The translations under genes and the position numbers were made by a program. DNA of 64,000 bases from Mediterraneibacter butyricigenes. GTDB taxonomy: Bacteria > Bacillota > Clostridia > Lachnospirales > Lachnospiraceae. Where the stretch lies: the NCBI RefSeq assembly GCF_003574295.1, contig NZ_BHGK01000001.1:1860001-1924000 (forward strand), written 5' to 3'. Each line of letters starts with the position of its first letter. Position 1 is the stretch's first letter. Under the pieces are notes generated by a model, which was given only the letters and a program-made list of their open reading frames with translations, did no database searches and was not told the DNA's origin. Below, piece by piece: positions 1 through 8,435 of the stretch.

Positions 1-35
1 TGCGGACGGGGGAACCCGCTCCGCATTCTTTTTTT
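1..35 (+). terminator. Rho-independent terminator of an upstream gene
   Basis: An inverted repeat of TGCGGA(C)GGG with CCCG(C)TCCGCA closes a GGAA loop and is followed by an eight-T run. It must end a transcript entering from the left, whose gene lies outside the window. Confidence 0.85.
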
Positions 36-70
36 TGCTCTAAAATGTCGAATAAAATCCGCAGATTTAT

Positions 71-99
71 TTGAGATAAGTCGAAAAAAGCGATATAAT
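71..99 (+). promoter_or_regulatory. Promoter of the signal peptidase gene
   Basis: TTGAGA at 71-76 and TATAAT at 94-99 are separated by exactly 17 nt, which fits a vegetative sigma-A promoter. It sits about 40 nt before the GTG start at 138. Confidence 0.8.
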
Positions 100-137
100 A
101 TAAAGAACACACATGAAACAGGAAGAAGGGTGTTTTT

Positions 138-695
138 GTGGAAATAGAAAGTATTAAGAAGAAAGTTCTGGAAGACGTAGATCCGGAACTGAAACGAAAA
201 AAAGCCAGAGAAATGCGGAAACAGCGAATCATCGTCAGTATCCAGTTTCTGGGACTGATTGCCGTGATTATTTTACTGTTTTACATGTTTATGGGGATTT
301 CGACGGTGGATGGAGATTCCATGTATCCTACACTTCGCGATAAAAATGTGGTAGTTTACAAACGAATGAACAGTGAATTTCGTCAGGGTGACATCGTGGC
401 ACTGAAGCAGCCGGATGGAACGGAATATGTGAAACGTGTGATCGCAGTTGCCGGTGATACGGTCAATATCCAGGGCGGGGAGGTCTATGTAAACGGAGAA
501 AAAGTAGAGATCAAAGATGCGATTGGGGCTACGGAACGAAAGGATGGAGAGGTCACCTATCCGCTGACGGTGGGAGATAAGGAAGTTTTTGTGCTGGGTG
601 ACAACAGGGAGGTGTCCAAAGATTCCAGAGAATTCGGACTTTTAAAGACCGATGATATCAAGGGGAAGATTATCTGGTTCTTGGGACGCCCGTAA
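138..695 (+). CDS. lepB: Signal peptidase I
   Basis: Type I leader peptidase of family S26, which cleaves signal peptides from secreted proteins on the outer face of the membrane. A charged cytoplasmic N-terminus (residues 1-30) is followed by one membrane anchor (about 31-53). The catalytic serine is in GDSMYPTL (Ser61) and the general-base lysine in VKRVIAVAGD (Lys99). The C-terminal VLGDNREVSKDSREFG is the conserved GDNR..SxDSR..G box. At 185 residues it is the normal size for the Gram-positive single-anchor type. The start is GTG at 138, preceded by GAAGGG at about 7 nt. A histidine kinase gene follows after 27 nt and may be cotranscribed. Confidence 0.95.
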   Translation: MEIESIKKKVLEDVDPELKRKKAREMRKQRIIVSIQFLGLIAVIILLFYMFMGISTVDGDSMYPTLRDKNVVVYKRMNSEFRQGDIVALKQPDGTEYVKRVIAVAGDTVNIQGGEVYVNGEKVEIKDAIGATERKDGEVTYPLTVGDKEVFVLGDNREVSKDSREFGLLKTDDIKGKIIWFLGRP

Positions 696-722
696 AAAAG
701 GCGCACAGAGGAGGAATGGAAC

Positions 723-2510
723 ATGAAAAAGATTTATTTCCTATTCTTTTTATCTCTGTGCATCTTTTTTGCACATTTTGAGCTGGAAAAGCCGGAGGAA
801 ACGGATCAGATCAATCAGGTCAGACACCTTCATTTTGCTGGAGAGTATCAGGTGGCAGATTCGGAAGAATGGATGGAATACCGGGATGGGAAAACGCAGA
901 TTCCGGCGACAAAAAGTTTGCTGCTAAAAGGGTACATCAGGGAAAAAGTTCCGCGGGAAAAAGAGATCATGATGCAGCTTTACCGGTTGAATTTGGATCT
1001 TTATGTCAACGGCACACTGGTCTACCATAGTTCCGGACAGAAATATGTGGACTGGAAACGGATCGAGGGTGTGAAGATTACACCGGACGATGAAGTGATG
1101 ATCCGGCTGGAACAGGATCCGGATAATGCTTATGCAGGAGCGTATGACAATTTCTTTTCCAAATGGTGCTATGGAACCAGTTTTGGTCTGTTGAAACAAC
1201 AGCTTCGTGAAAACATCGGACGGATCCTGATGTGCGGCTTCTTTCTGATTATGGGTGTGGCACTGGTGTTTGTGGTGTTGGGCCTTTATTATTTTCGGGC
1301 AGTGGAGATGAGAGGGTATCTGGCGTGTGGATTTTTATTAATATCCGGTGGGGCCTTTGCGTTTATTGATTATGATTACATTACCTTGCTTTTTGACAAT
1401 GCATGGGCGGTCAATACCGTAGATTTTGCGTTGCAGATCCTGGTCTGTACTTTTCTTTTGATGTATCTGAAAAGCTATTTCCGCACAGAAAAATATGTCC
1501 GGGTTGCCAACAGGCTTTTTGGAGGCTGGGTGATTCTTGCAAGCCTGTATTTTGTGCTGAGAGCTATGCATGTGATTTCTTTTAATGATGTGCCGGGACA
1601 TATGGTAGCGATTCTGGTAGCATTGATTGCAGTGGGAAGTTATCATCTGGTTCGGGAGTATTATACTTACAGGGAAAAACGGATGGAATATGTGCTGATT
1701 TCCGGTTTGATCTTGTCGGTGTTTACTACAGTGGAATTGTTGAATTACCATATGACCAATGCGTTTTGGATCACCAGCTTTCAGACGGGACTGTTTTGTT
1801 TTGCATTGGTACAGTTCTGGGTGTTGTTAAAATATCTGTCGGACCGGATTGTGAAATCAGAACAGGTGCGCTGGCTGCAACAGGAAAATATGAAAAAGGA
1901 TGCAGAGAATGCACGACTGGAGCTTGCAGTGATGCAAAATCAGGTTTCCGTAATGCTGAGCCAGATTCAGCCGCATTTCCTGTACAATTCGTTGAGTACA
2001 ATCCAGATTCTTTGTCAGATGGACCCAGCCCTGGCGCAGGAAGCGATGGGACATTTTATCCAGTATCTGCGGGCAAATTTGGATTCTCTGAACCAGAAAG
2101 ACAGTATTCCTTTCGAGCAGGAACTGAATCATGTGAAAAATTATCTCTATATCGAAAAGCTTCGATTTGGCAGAAAACTGGAAGTTGTCTATGAACTGGA
2201 AAGGAAAGCGTTTACATGTCCGTCACTTTGTTTGCAGACTATGGTAGAAAATGCGGTGAAGCATGGTGTGTGCAACAAAAAAGGAGGAGGAACCATATGG
2301 ATCCGAAGTTATGAAACGTCACAGGGAATCTGCGTGGAAGTGGAAGATAATGGCGTGGGTTTTGATCCCGGTCAGGTGCCACAGGATGGTCAGTCTCATA
2401 TCGGGATCATAAATACCAGGCGGAGAGTAGAGGACGCGGGAGGAAGCCTTGAAATTCAAAGTAAGATCGGAGAAGGAACGAAAGTGCGGATTTTGTTGCC
2501 AGCAAAATAA
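723..2510 (+). CDS. LytS-type sensor histidine kinase with an extracellular N-terminal domain
   Basis: The N-terminus has a signal anchor (residues 4-18), then about 140 extracellular residues that read like a 7TMR-DISM-type jelly-roll domain. About seven hydrophobic spans follow (roughly 160-385), then a coiled stretch. The His_kinase domain carries QPHFLYN with the phospho-accepting His near residue 417, and the ATPase domain carries VENAVKHGV and VEDNGVGF. This is the architecture of LytS/YehU-like kinases, which normally pair with LytTR or AraC-type regulators; no such regulator is adjacent. The next gene encodes an Hpt protein, but it is over 300 nt away behind its own signals. Ligand and partner are unknown. 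Confidence 0.85.
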   Translation: MKKIYFLFFLSLCIFFAHFELEKPEETDQINQVRHLHFAGEYQVADSEEWMEYRDGKTQIPATKSLLLKGYIREKVPREKEIMMQLYRLNLDLYVNGTLVYHSSGQKYVDWKRIEGVKITPDDEVMIRLEQDPDNAYAGAYDNFFSKWCYGTSFGLLKQQLRENIGRILMCGFFLIMGVALVFVVLGLYYFRAVEMRGYLACGFLLISGGAFAFIDYDYITLLFDNAWAVNTVDFALQILVCTFLLMYLKSYFRTEKYVRVANRLFGGWVILASLYFVLRAMHVISFNDVPGHMVAILVALIAVGSYHLVREYYTYREKRMEYVLISGLILSVFTTVELLNYHMTNAFWITSFQTGLFCFALVQFWVLLKYLSDRIVKSEQVRWLQQENMKKDAENARLELAVMQNQVSVMLSQIQPHFLYNSLSTIQILCQMDPALAQEAMGHFIQYLRANLDSLNQKDSIPFEQELNHVKNYLYIEKLRFGRKLEVVYELERKAFTCPSLCLQTMVENAVKHGVCNKKGGGTIWIRSYETSQGICVEVEDNGVGFDPGQVPQDGQSHIGIINTRRRVEDAGGSLEIQSKIGEGTKVRILLPAK

Positions 2511-2570
2511 ATGAAACAGGAAAATAGATAGAAAAGCCATAAAATCACCTTGGTAGAGGGGATTTTTGTC

Positions 2571-2599
2571 TTGCGGCGGTTCTGTAAATCTTCTATAAT
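2571..2599 (+). promoter_or_regulatory. Candidate promoter between the kinase and Hpt genes
   Basis: TTGCGG (2571-2576), 17 nt, TATAAT (2594-2599). A start near 2606 would be followed within 75 nt by the hairpin at 2659-2679, so it could drive a short RNA or a leader for the Hpt gene. Confidence 0.5.
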
Positions 2600-2658
2600 A
2601 ATAGATGAAAGAAATGGAATTTGGCCGTAAAAATACAAAGAAATCTGAACGGAAAAAG

Positions 2659-2679
2659 AGCCATGCCTAGTGCATGGCT
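2659..2679 (+). terminator. Stem-loop, possible terminator or attenuator
   Basis: AGCCATGC-ctagt-GCATGGCT is a perfect 8-bp stem followed by a T-rich but interrupted tract (TTCTTCGCATTTTC). The weak U-tract leaves its role open. In the 304-nt gap 2511-2814 I see the promoter at 2571, this hairpin and the repeat at 2699, and nothing coding. Confidence 0.5.
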
Positions 2680-2698
2680 TTCTTCGCATTTTCGAGGG

Positions 2699-2740
2699 AT
2701 ACGACAAATGGTTCCGCTAACTTTTTCGGTTGATTTACGC
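2699..2740 (+). repeat. Copy A of a dispersed ~40-nt intergenic repeat
   Basis: It begins ATACGACAAATGGTTCCGCT and continues with an AAC-TTTTT block and GTTGATTTACG. It aligns with copies at 6135-6173, 6177-6211, 45932-45970 and 55857-55899. The shared pattern is ATACGACAAA, then a GGTTC/GAAC-like dyad, then a T-run and AGTTA. Confidence 0.5.
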
Positions 2741-2826
2741 AAAGCATGTTTCTCATAGTTTCAAGGCGAATTAAGTAGAGTAAGTCAGGTACATTTCCGG
2801 AAGCGTCAGAAAGGATGGTAAATATT

Positions 2827-3174
2827 ATGAATATACAGGAATGTTATCAGGAGATGGGTGGAAATTATCAGGATGTGATCGGACGTCTGGGAAGTGAAGC
2901 GTTTGTAGAAAAATTTGCCCGTCGGTTTCTGGATGATAAAAGTTTTCAGATGATTAAAGATGGAATCGAGACGCAGGATGCAGAACTTGCATTTCGCGGA
3001 GCCCATACACTGAAAGGAGTCTGTATGAATCTTGGATTTCAGACATTGTACGAAGTGAGCCGGGAACTGACAGAGATTCTGAGAGGTCGGGAACTGGTTG
3101 GATATGAAGAAGCACTGGAAAAGGTACAAGAGCAGTACGATCGTACGATCGGCGCGATTCAGAAACTGGGGTAA
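2827..3174 (+). CDS. Histidine phosphotransfer (Hpt) domain protein
   Basis: A 115-residue single-domain Hpt protein, which relays phosphoryl groups between response-regulator receiver domains. The diagnostic motif FRGAHTLKGVCMN places the phospho-accepting His at about residue 60 of this start. I chose ATG 2827 because AAAGGATGG lies about 9 nt upstream; an ATG at 2815 abuts that ribosome site. The adjacent downstream protein carries a receiver domain, so the two probably form a relay; the upstream LytS-like kinase lacks the hybrid receiver that usually feeds Hpt proteins. The kinase that charges this protein is therefore not obvious. Confidence 0.85.
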   Translation: MNIQECYQEMGGNYQDVIGRLGSEAFVEKFARRFLDDKSFQMIKDGIETQDAELAFRGAHTLKGVCMNLGFQTLYEVSRELTEILRGRELVGYEEALEKVQEQYDRTIGAIQKLG

Positions 3175-3202
3175 GTAAAGTCAGGTTGAGGGAAAAACAG
3201 GA

Positions 3203-5131
3203 ATGAATTTGGATTATAGAATGTCGAAAGAGCAGGCAAAGCAGCAGATTCAGCTTTTTCGTACATTATACGACGATGTAAAGATAGAGAAAGCTGAACA
3301 AGGAAAGAAAGATCCGTTTTTTCAGGAGGTACTGGAGAAAAAAGATCAGGCAACAAGGCTGGAATATGCGGGAGAAAAGATTCTGGAGCTAACGCTTCGT
3401 TATGCGGAAATTGATGGGGAAGTCTGTCTGATCAAAATGATTCGTCGTCTGGATACAGAGCAGATGAAAAATAAGGAGTCCTGGCAGAAGGAAAGTGAAG
3501 AGCGCAGTGCGTTATATGATGCGCTTTATATCGATGCACTGACCGGGGCGTACAACCGCAGATATTATGAGGATAAATTAAGAAAGAAAGAGCTGGAAGC
3601 CGGAGTCGCCATGATGGATCTGGATGACTTTAAGCTGGCCAATGACACCTTTGGACATGAAATCGGGGATTTGTTTCTGATTACGGTGGTTCGTGTGATC
3701 AAGTCGGTGATCCGTAAGACGGATGCTCTGATTCGGTTTGGTGGAGACGAGTTCCTTCTGGTAATGCCGGGGATTGCAGAGGAGATTTTTGAAAAGAAAT
3801 TAAAAGAGATCCGGCGGAGATTACAGGAATCAAAGATTCCGGCGATCGAAGGATTTGAGCTGTCCGCCAGCATCGGTGCTGCTATGGCAAAGAAACAGAA
3901 GATCGAAGAGGTAGTGAAACGGGCGGATCAGATGATGTATCAGGCGAAAAGCGTGAAAAATACCATCACGACCGAGTGGAAACATGTGGAACCGTTGGAA
4001 GGATTCAAGGAAAACGCAGGCAGCAAAAAGCAACGGCAGAAAGTCCTGATCGTGGATGACTCAGAGATGAACCGGATCATTCTCCATGAAATGTTGTGTG
4101 AGGAATTCGATATGATCGAAGCGACCAACGGACGGGAAGGTCTGGATATCTTGGAGAGGGAAGGAAGACACATCTCGTTGGTGCTTCTGGATATTGTAAT
4201 GCCGGTGATGGATGGATTCGGTGTCTTGAAACGAATGAAAGAGAGACGGATGATCGAAGAAATTCCGGTCATCGTGATTTCGGCAGAAGTTTCCATTCCG
4301 ACGATTCGGCAGACGTATGAGATGGGTGTTGCGGATTATATCAGCAGACCGTTTGATGCACAGATTGTTTACAACCGTGTGTTCAATACCATTAAGCTGT
4401 ACGCAAAACAGAGACGGTTGATGAAGATCCTGACGGATCAGGCGAGGGAAAAAGAACGTGGGCAGAAGATTATGGTGGATATCTTAAGCCAGATCGTAGA
4501 ATTCAGAAATGGTGAAAGTGGTCCTCATGTCAGACATATCAATATTCTGACTCAAATGTTGTTGGAACAACTGGAACAGCAGACGGAGCAGTATCAGATT
4601 TCACCGATGCAAAGAGATCTGATTGTACTGGCATCGTCCCTGCATGATATTGGAAAAATCGGAATTTCAGAGAAGATCCTGAACAAACCGGGACCGCTTA
4701 CGGCTGAAGAGTATAATGAGATGAAGAAGCATACCCTGATCGGTGCACAGATTTTGAAAAATCTGGAAATTTACAAGGATGAGCCGCTGGTAAAGGTGGC
4801 ATACAAGATCTGCAGGTGGCATCATGAACGGTTTGATGGGAATGGCTATCCAGATGGAATGGAAGGTAATATGATTCCAATCGCCGCACAGGTGGTTTCT
4901 GTGGCAGATGCCTATGATGCACTGGTTTCAGAGCGGACCTACGGAAAAGGGATTCCGTCGAATCAGGCAATCCGAATGATGAAGGACGGAGAGTGCGGAG
5001 CATTTAATCCGATTCTGATTCGTTGCCTGGAGATTATTCAGGATGAGATCCCGGAAAAGGTTTATAACCGGAAGACTTTAAGCGATAATGAGGGAACAGC
5101 AGAAGAGCGGATGCATCATATTGTTTCGTAA
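3203..5131 (+). CDS. GGDEF - receiver - HD-GYP triple-domain c-di-GMP protein
   Basis: Residues 1-105 are unassigned. A diguanylate cyclase domain (about 110-260) has an intact GGDEF at about residue 179 with RKTD, a c-di-GMP inhibitory RxxD site, exactly five residues before it. A receiver domain follows (about 279-395; VDDSEMN, phospho-Asp in LLDIVMPVMDG). The C-terminal HD-GYP phosphodiesterase (about 430-625) has HDIGK near 477 and HHERFDGNGYPDG near 539. Both catalytic ends look competent, so one polypeptide could make and hydrolyse c-di-GMP, with the receiver between them as a switch. The gene lies 28 nt after the Hpt gene and is probably cotranscribed. Confidence 0.92.
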   Translation: MNLDYRMSKEQAKQQIQLFRTLYDDVKIEKAEQGKKDPFFQEVLEKKDQATRLEYAGEKILELTLRYAEIDGEVCLIKMIRRLDTEQMKNKESWQKESEERSALYDALYIDALTGAYNRRYYEDKLRKKELEAGVAMMDLDDFKLANDTFGHEIGDLFLITVVRVIKSVIRKTDALIRFGGDEFLLVMPGIAEEIFEKKLKEIRRRLQESKIPAIEGFELSASIGAAMAKKQKIEEVVKRADQMMYQAKSVKNTITTEWKHVEPLEGFKENAGSKKQRQKVLIVDDSEMNRIILHEMLCEEFDMIEATNGREGLDILEREGRHISLVLLDIVMPVMDGFGVLKRMKERRMIEEIPVIVISAEVSIPTIRQTYEMGVADYISRPFDAQIVYNRVFNTIKLYAKQRRLMKILTDQAREKERGQKIMVDILSQIVEFRNGESGPHVRHINILTQMLLEQLEQQTEQYQISPMQRDLIVLASSLHDIGKIGISEKILNKPGPLTAEEYNEMKKHTLIGAQILKNLEIYKDEPLVKVAYKICRWHHERFDGNGYPDGMEGNMIPIAAQVVSVADAYDALVSERTYGKGIPSNQAIRMMKDGECGAFNPILIRCLEIIQDEIPEKVYNRKTLSDNEGTAEERMHHIVS

Positions 5132-5156
5132 CATCTGATGCTGTTTGAAAATGCAG

Positions 5157-5178
5157 GCTTCAGGAAAGGGACTGAAGC
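5157..5178. terminator. Stem-loop between convergent genes
   Basis: GCTTCAG-gaaaggga-CTGAAGC is a 7-bp perfect stem between the convergent c-di-GMP gene and the LysR gene. T-rich sequence flanks it only weakly, so it is at best a modest bidirectional terminator. Confidence 0.4.
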
Positions 5179-5195
5179 AGAGAGAAAGCCATATT

Positions 5196-6104
5196 TCACC
5201 GGAAATCCACACCAATCCAGTCCAGGTATGTGGAGATCAGAGGATTATCCATTTCCTTTTTCCAGCAGATTCCAAAGTCCAGTGTCTCTGGAGTTCCGTC
5301 AGATTTTACGAGGGGAACGAATCGGAGATTGGGCGCATCCTTGTAATACTGAACGGCATACTGAGGGACGGTGGCGACGCCAAGTCCGATGGAGACAGAC
5401 ATGAGAATGGTCTGGATCTCCCGTTCCCAGCGGATAATATTGGGGATAAATCCACCACGGTCATGGCAGAGCAGCACCTCTTCGGTCTCTTCCTGAGGGC
5501 GGCCTTCCGGCTGCATGATAATAAATTCCTCCCCGGACAGATCCCGATATTCACAATTCTGTCGATTTTCCAGTGGATGTCCGGGATAAATGGTCAGATA
5601 CAGGGGCATTTTCTCCAGAAAGAAGGTATTCATATCTTCCGGAGTTTTCCCGTAGTAGGGAAGCAGACTGTAGGCGATATCACATTCCTGATTTTCCAGT
5701 TGCTCATAAAGGGTACTCATATTGCTGCGGAGAAAATGGATGGCAATATTAGGATTATTTTCATGGAAATTTCGAAGAACAGTAGAAATGTTACTCTGCT
5801 CGTATCCACGGATAAATCCTACAGTCAGAGTTCCGGCTATCCCGCTGGAAGCAATATTAGCGAGCCGTCTGGCTTCACTCAGTTTGCTGATAATTTCTTC
5901 TGCTTCTTTCAGGTAAATCTTTCCGGCAGGGGTTAACTCCACGTGGTGCTTATCACGCTCCAGAAGCTGAACTCCCAGATTTTTCTCCAGTGCCTTGATC
6001 TGTAAGGAGATGGCAGTCTGAGAAATAAAGCATTGTTTTGCGGCTTTTGTAAAGTTTTTCTCCCGTGCAACGGCGATAAAATAATCCAGCTGTTGTGTGT
6101 TCAT
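5196..6104 (-). CDS. LysR family transcriptional regulator
   Basis: A 302-residue LysR protein. The N-terminal winged helix-turn-helix (residues 1-60) shows the typical MNTQQLDYFIAVAREKNFTKAA start and ISLQIKALEKNLGVQLLER recognition region, followed by a periplasmic-binding-like effector domain (about 90-295). AGAGGAGAA lies upstream of the ATG. It is divergent from a YkvI-type transporter and class IV aminotransferase, which is the usual layout for a LysR activator of the neighbouring genes. The 200-nt shared region contains two copies of an AT-rich repeat and the transporter promoter. The effector is unknown; an amino acid or keto acid would suit the context. Confidence 0.92.
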   Translation of the reverse strand: MNTQQLDYFIAVAREKNFTKAAKQCFISQTAISLQIKALEKNLGVQLLERDKHHVELTPAGKIYLKEAEEIISKLSEARRLANIASSGIAGTLTVGFIRGYEQSNISTVLRNFHENNPNIAIHFLRSNMSTLYEQLENQECDIAYSLLPYYGKTPEDMNTFFLEKMPLYLTIYPGHPLENRQNCEYRDLSGEEFIIMQPEGRPQEETEEVLLCHDRGGFIPNIIRWEREIQTILMSVSIGLGVATVPQYAVQYYKDAPNLRFVPLVKSDGTPETLDFGICWKKEMDNPLISTYLDWIGVDFR

Positions 6105-6134
6105 AATCTTTCTCCTCTTCTTTTGTTGTCAAAC

Positions 6135-6211
6135 ATACGATAAAATATCCAGTGATCTTCTTTAGTGATTAAGCAAATGACAAAATATCTGGTGTCTTTT
6201 TTAGTAATAAG
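6135..6211 (+). repeat. Two tandem copies (B, C) of the dispersed intergenic repeat in the LysR/transporter intergenic region
   Basis: Copy B (6135-6173) begins ATACGATAAAATATCCAGTG and copy C (6177-6211) begins ATGACAAAATATCTGGTG; both end in TTTAGT(G/A)AT(T/A)AAG. Their tandem arrangement between divergent genes would suit a regulator binding site, but they also match elements at 2699, 45932 and 55857. Confidence 0.5.
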
Positions 6212-6242
6212 TTTTAGTTAATTATAAGATGTAAAAACGTTA

Positions 6243-6272
6243 TTGGCAAATGTTCTTTCCACTTATTATAAT
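6243..6272 (+). promoter_or_regulatory. Promoter of the YkvI-type transporter operon
   Basis: TTGGCA (6243-6248), 18 nt, TATAAT (6267-6272), 34 nt before the transporter start, whose ribosome site is AAAGGAGAG. Confidence 0.65.
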
Positions 6273-6306
6273 ATAAGACATGGAATTCTAAAGGAGAGAA
6301 AAGATT

Positions 6307-7443
6307 ATGAAGAAATTTTTTGAAGGAGGCTACGCAAGATACGTGCTTCCAGGAGTATTAGTACAGTCTATGCTGATCGGCGGAGGCTATGCAACCGGAC
6401 GTGAGATTTTCTCATACGGTGCAAAATTTGGAGCAATGGGATGGATTTCAGGTGTTACAATCTGTGTCGGGTTCGCACTGTTTGCATTTCTGGCATATGA
6501 AATCTGCCGAATTTATAAAGTGTATGATTATAAAAATTACATCAAACAGGTGATCGGACCTCTGTGGCCGATAATGGATGTGCTGAATATCCTGATCATG
6601 ACCCTTCTGATTTCGGTTATGGCCGCAACTACAGGAAGTATTTTTGCACAGGCAGGACTCCCGGATATTCTGGGATCTGTTGTGGTCGTTGTGGTGTGTG
6701 GTATCCTGAATTTTAAAGGAGAAAAGATTATTGAGAAGTTTGAAACCATCGGGACGGTACTTCTGTATCTGGGATATATTTTGTTTACCATTCTGGTGCT
6801 GGCAAAACGTGGAAGTAATATTGGGCAGGTTTTTGCCAATATGGATACCAGCGCATACGATGGACATGTGACGGTAGGACTTTGTATCTGGACCGGGATT
6901 CTTTACATTGCCTACAACATTCTGATCATTCCGACCAGTATGTTTTCCCTGAAACGTCAGACGAAGAGAAAAGAGACACTGATTTCCGGAATCATTGCCG
7001 GACTTCTGACCACAATCCCGTGGTTCCTGTCTTATTTTGCAATGATGTGCTACTATGGGGATGAAAGTGTGGTAGGTGCAGATGTGACAACTCCGTGGGT
7101 AGAGATGATCAAAGGTGTCAACGGCGGAACCTGGCTGATCGTACTGTTCAGTATCGTAATGGGATGGACGCTGGTAGAGACAGCAACCGGCGGAATCCAT
7201 GTTATCATTGACCGTTTTGATATTTCACGGGAAGAAAAAGGAAAAGCAAAGATGACGGATGCACAGAGAGGTCTGGTGACGGTGGTTACCTTAACAGCAG
7301 CACTGCTGCTTTCCAGAGTGGGCGTGATCACGTTGATCGAAAAAGGATACAGCCTGTTGTCATACGGATTTATCCTGTTCTTCCTGATCCCGACACTGTT
7401 TGTGGGCGGATACAAGATCATTACATATAAAGGGGACAAATAA
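6307..7443 (+). CDS. YkvI-family membrane transporter (first copy)
   Basis: A 378-residue integral membrane protein with roughly ten hydrophobic spans, resembling the uncharacterised YkvI family of the amino acid-polyamine-cation superfamily. The N-terminal signature GGGYATGREI matches the G-x-G-[FY]-[AG]-[ST]-G-x-E pattern of that family and is shared by the second copy at 12517. The aminotransferase gene follows after 47 nt, so the substrate is probably an amino acid or related amine. Strong AAAGGAGAG precedes the ATG. Substrate and direction of transport are not known from the sequence. Confidence 0.8.
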   Translation: MKKFFEGGYARYVLPGVLVQSMLIGGGYATGREIFSYGAKFGAMGWISGVTICVGFALFAFLAYEICRIYKVYDYKNYIKQVIGPLWPIMDVLNILIMTLLISVMAATTGSIFAQAGLPDILGSVVVVVVCGILNFKGEKIIEKFETIGTVLLYLGYILFTILVLAKRGSNIGQVFANMDTSAYDGHVTVGLCIWTGILYIAYNILIIPTSMFSLKRQTKRKETLISGIIAGLLTTIPWFLSYFAMMCYYGDESVVGADVTTPWVEMIKGVNGGTWLIVLFSIVMGWTLVETATGGIHVIIDRFDISREEKGKAKMTDAQRGLVTVVTLTAALLLSRVGVITLIEKGYSLLSYGFILFFLIPTLFVGGYKIITYKGDK

Positions 7444-7490
7444 GACTCTTTAATTTTAGCGAGAAGAGAAAAAGAAAGAAGGAAACTGCA

Positions 7491-8330
7491 ATGAAAGAGG
7501 TAGGTTATTACAATGGAGAGATCGGAGCATTGGAGAAAATGAAGATTCCGATGTTGGATCGAGCCGTATATTTTGGGGATGGCTGTTATGATGCAACAAC
7601 CTTTGCAAACAACCATATTTTCGGAAAGAAAGATCATTTTGACCGGTTCTATAACAGTTGCAGACTGCTGGATATCAACTTCACGATGAGCAGAGAAGAG
7701 CTGGAAACAGAGTTGCAGAAATGTATCGATGCCAACGAACTGGATCATGGAATGCTGTACTGGCAGGCTTCCCGGGGAACCGGACTGAGAAGCCACAACT
7801 ATCCGGCAGATATCAAGCCAAATCTGATGGCATTTACAGTGCCTTGCGAACTGTATCCGATGGACAAGACCATGAAGCTGATTTCCATGGAAGACATTCG
7901 ATTCCTGATGTGCAACGTGAAGACGCTGAATCTGATTCCAAGCGTGCAGGCTTATCAGAAATGTATAGAAGAAGGATGTCAGGAGACTGTATTCCACAGA
8001 GGAGACAGAGTGACAGAGTGTGCACACAGCAATATTCTGATTATAAAAGACGGAGTTTTGCAGACACCTCCGCGAGACAACCTGATCCTTCCGGGAATCA
8101 CACTAAAACACTTGTTGGAACTGGCGCAGGCAAATGGAATTCCAACAAAAGAGGAACCGTTTACGATGGAAGAGCTGAAGAATGCAGACGAAGTGATCGT
8201 CAGCAGTTCCGGTGGTCTGTGTATTCAGGCAGTGGAATTGGACGGAGCGCCAATCGGAGGAAAAGATCCAAAGACATTAAAGATATTACAGGATGCGTAT
8301 ACCAGATTTTATGCAGAAGATACGAAGTAG
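7491..8330 (+). CDS. Class IV PLP aminotransferase (D-amino-acid or branched-chain type)
   Basis: A 279-residue fold-type IV aminotransferase. The PLP lysine lies in NVKTLNLIPSVQAYQ, the same position as Lys145 of D-alanine aminotransferase, and the phosphate-side motif is RVTECAHSNILII, followed by TPPRDNLILPGIT. The small size and the ECAHSN variant point towards the D-amino acid aminotransferase or aminodeoxychorismate-lyase branch rather than IlvE, but the substrate cannot be settled by eye. It sits behind the transporter gene and ends in a strong terminator, so the two form an operon under the divergent LysR gene. Confidence 0.88.
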   Translation: MKEVGYYNGEIGALEKMKIPMLDRAVYFGDGCYDATTFANNHIFGKKDHFDRFYNSCRLLDINFTMSREELETELQKCIDANELDHGMLYWQASRGTGLRSHNYPADIKPNLMAFTVPCELYPMDKTMKLISMEDIRFLMCNVKTLNLIPSVQAYQKCIEEGCQETVFHRGDRVTECAHSNILIIKDGVLQTPPRDNLILPGITLKHLLELAQANGIPTKEEPFTMEELKNADEVIVSSSGGLCIQAVELDGAPIGGKDPKTLKILQDAYTRFYAEDTK

Positions 8331-8338
8331 ATAGGATG

Positions 8339-8391
8339 AACAGCCAATTTGTTCGAGAACAGAGCGTTCTTAAATGAGTTGGCTGTTTTTT
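8339..8391 (+). terminator. Terminator of the transporter-aminotransferase operon
   Basis: AACAGCCAA pairs with TTGGCTGTT and is followed by a six-T run; an inner AGAAC/GTTCT stem sits in the loop. Confidence 0.85.
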
Positions 8392-8421
8392 ATAGTTTTT
8401 ATGGGAGGCATAAGGAGAAAA

Positions 8422-8433
8422 ATATAGCAAATC
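8422..8433 (+). repeat. Left arm of a 12-bp inverted repeat around the nucleotidyltransferase gene
   Basis: ATATAGCAAATC here is the exact reverse complement of GATTTGCTATAT at 8818-8829. The two arms enclose only the orphan nucleotidyltransferase gene and its upstream region. Confidence 0.6.
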
Positions 8434-8435
8434 AA

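Noticed and set aside
2700-2760. ACGCAAAGC near the c-di-GMP genes as part of a c-di-GMP riboswitch
   Set aside because: Only the short ACGCAAAGC string fits; the receptor loops and paired stems of the GEMM fold are not visible, and the region instead matches the dispersed intergenic repeat.
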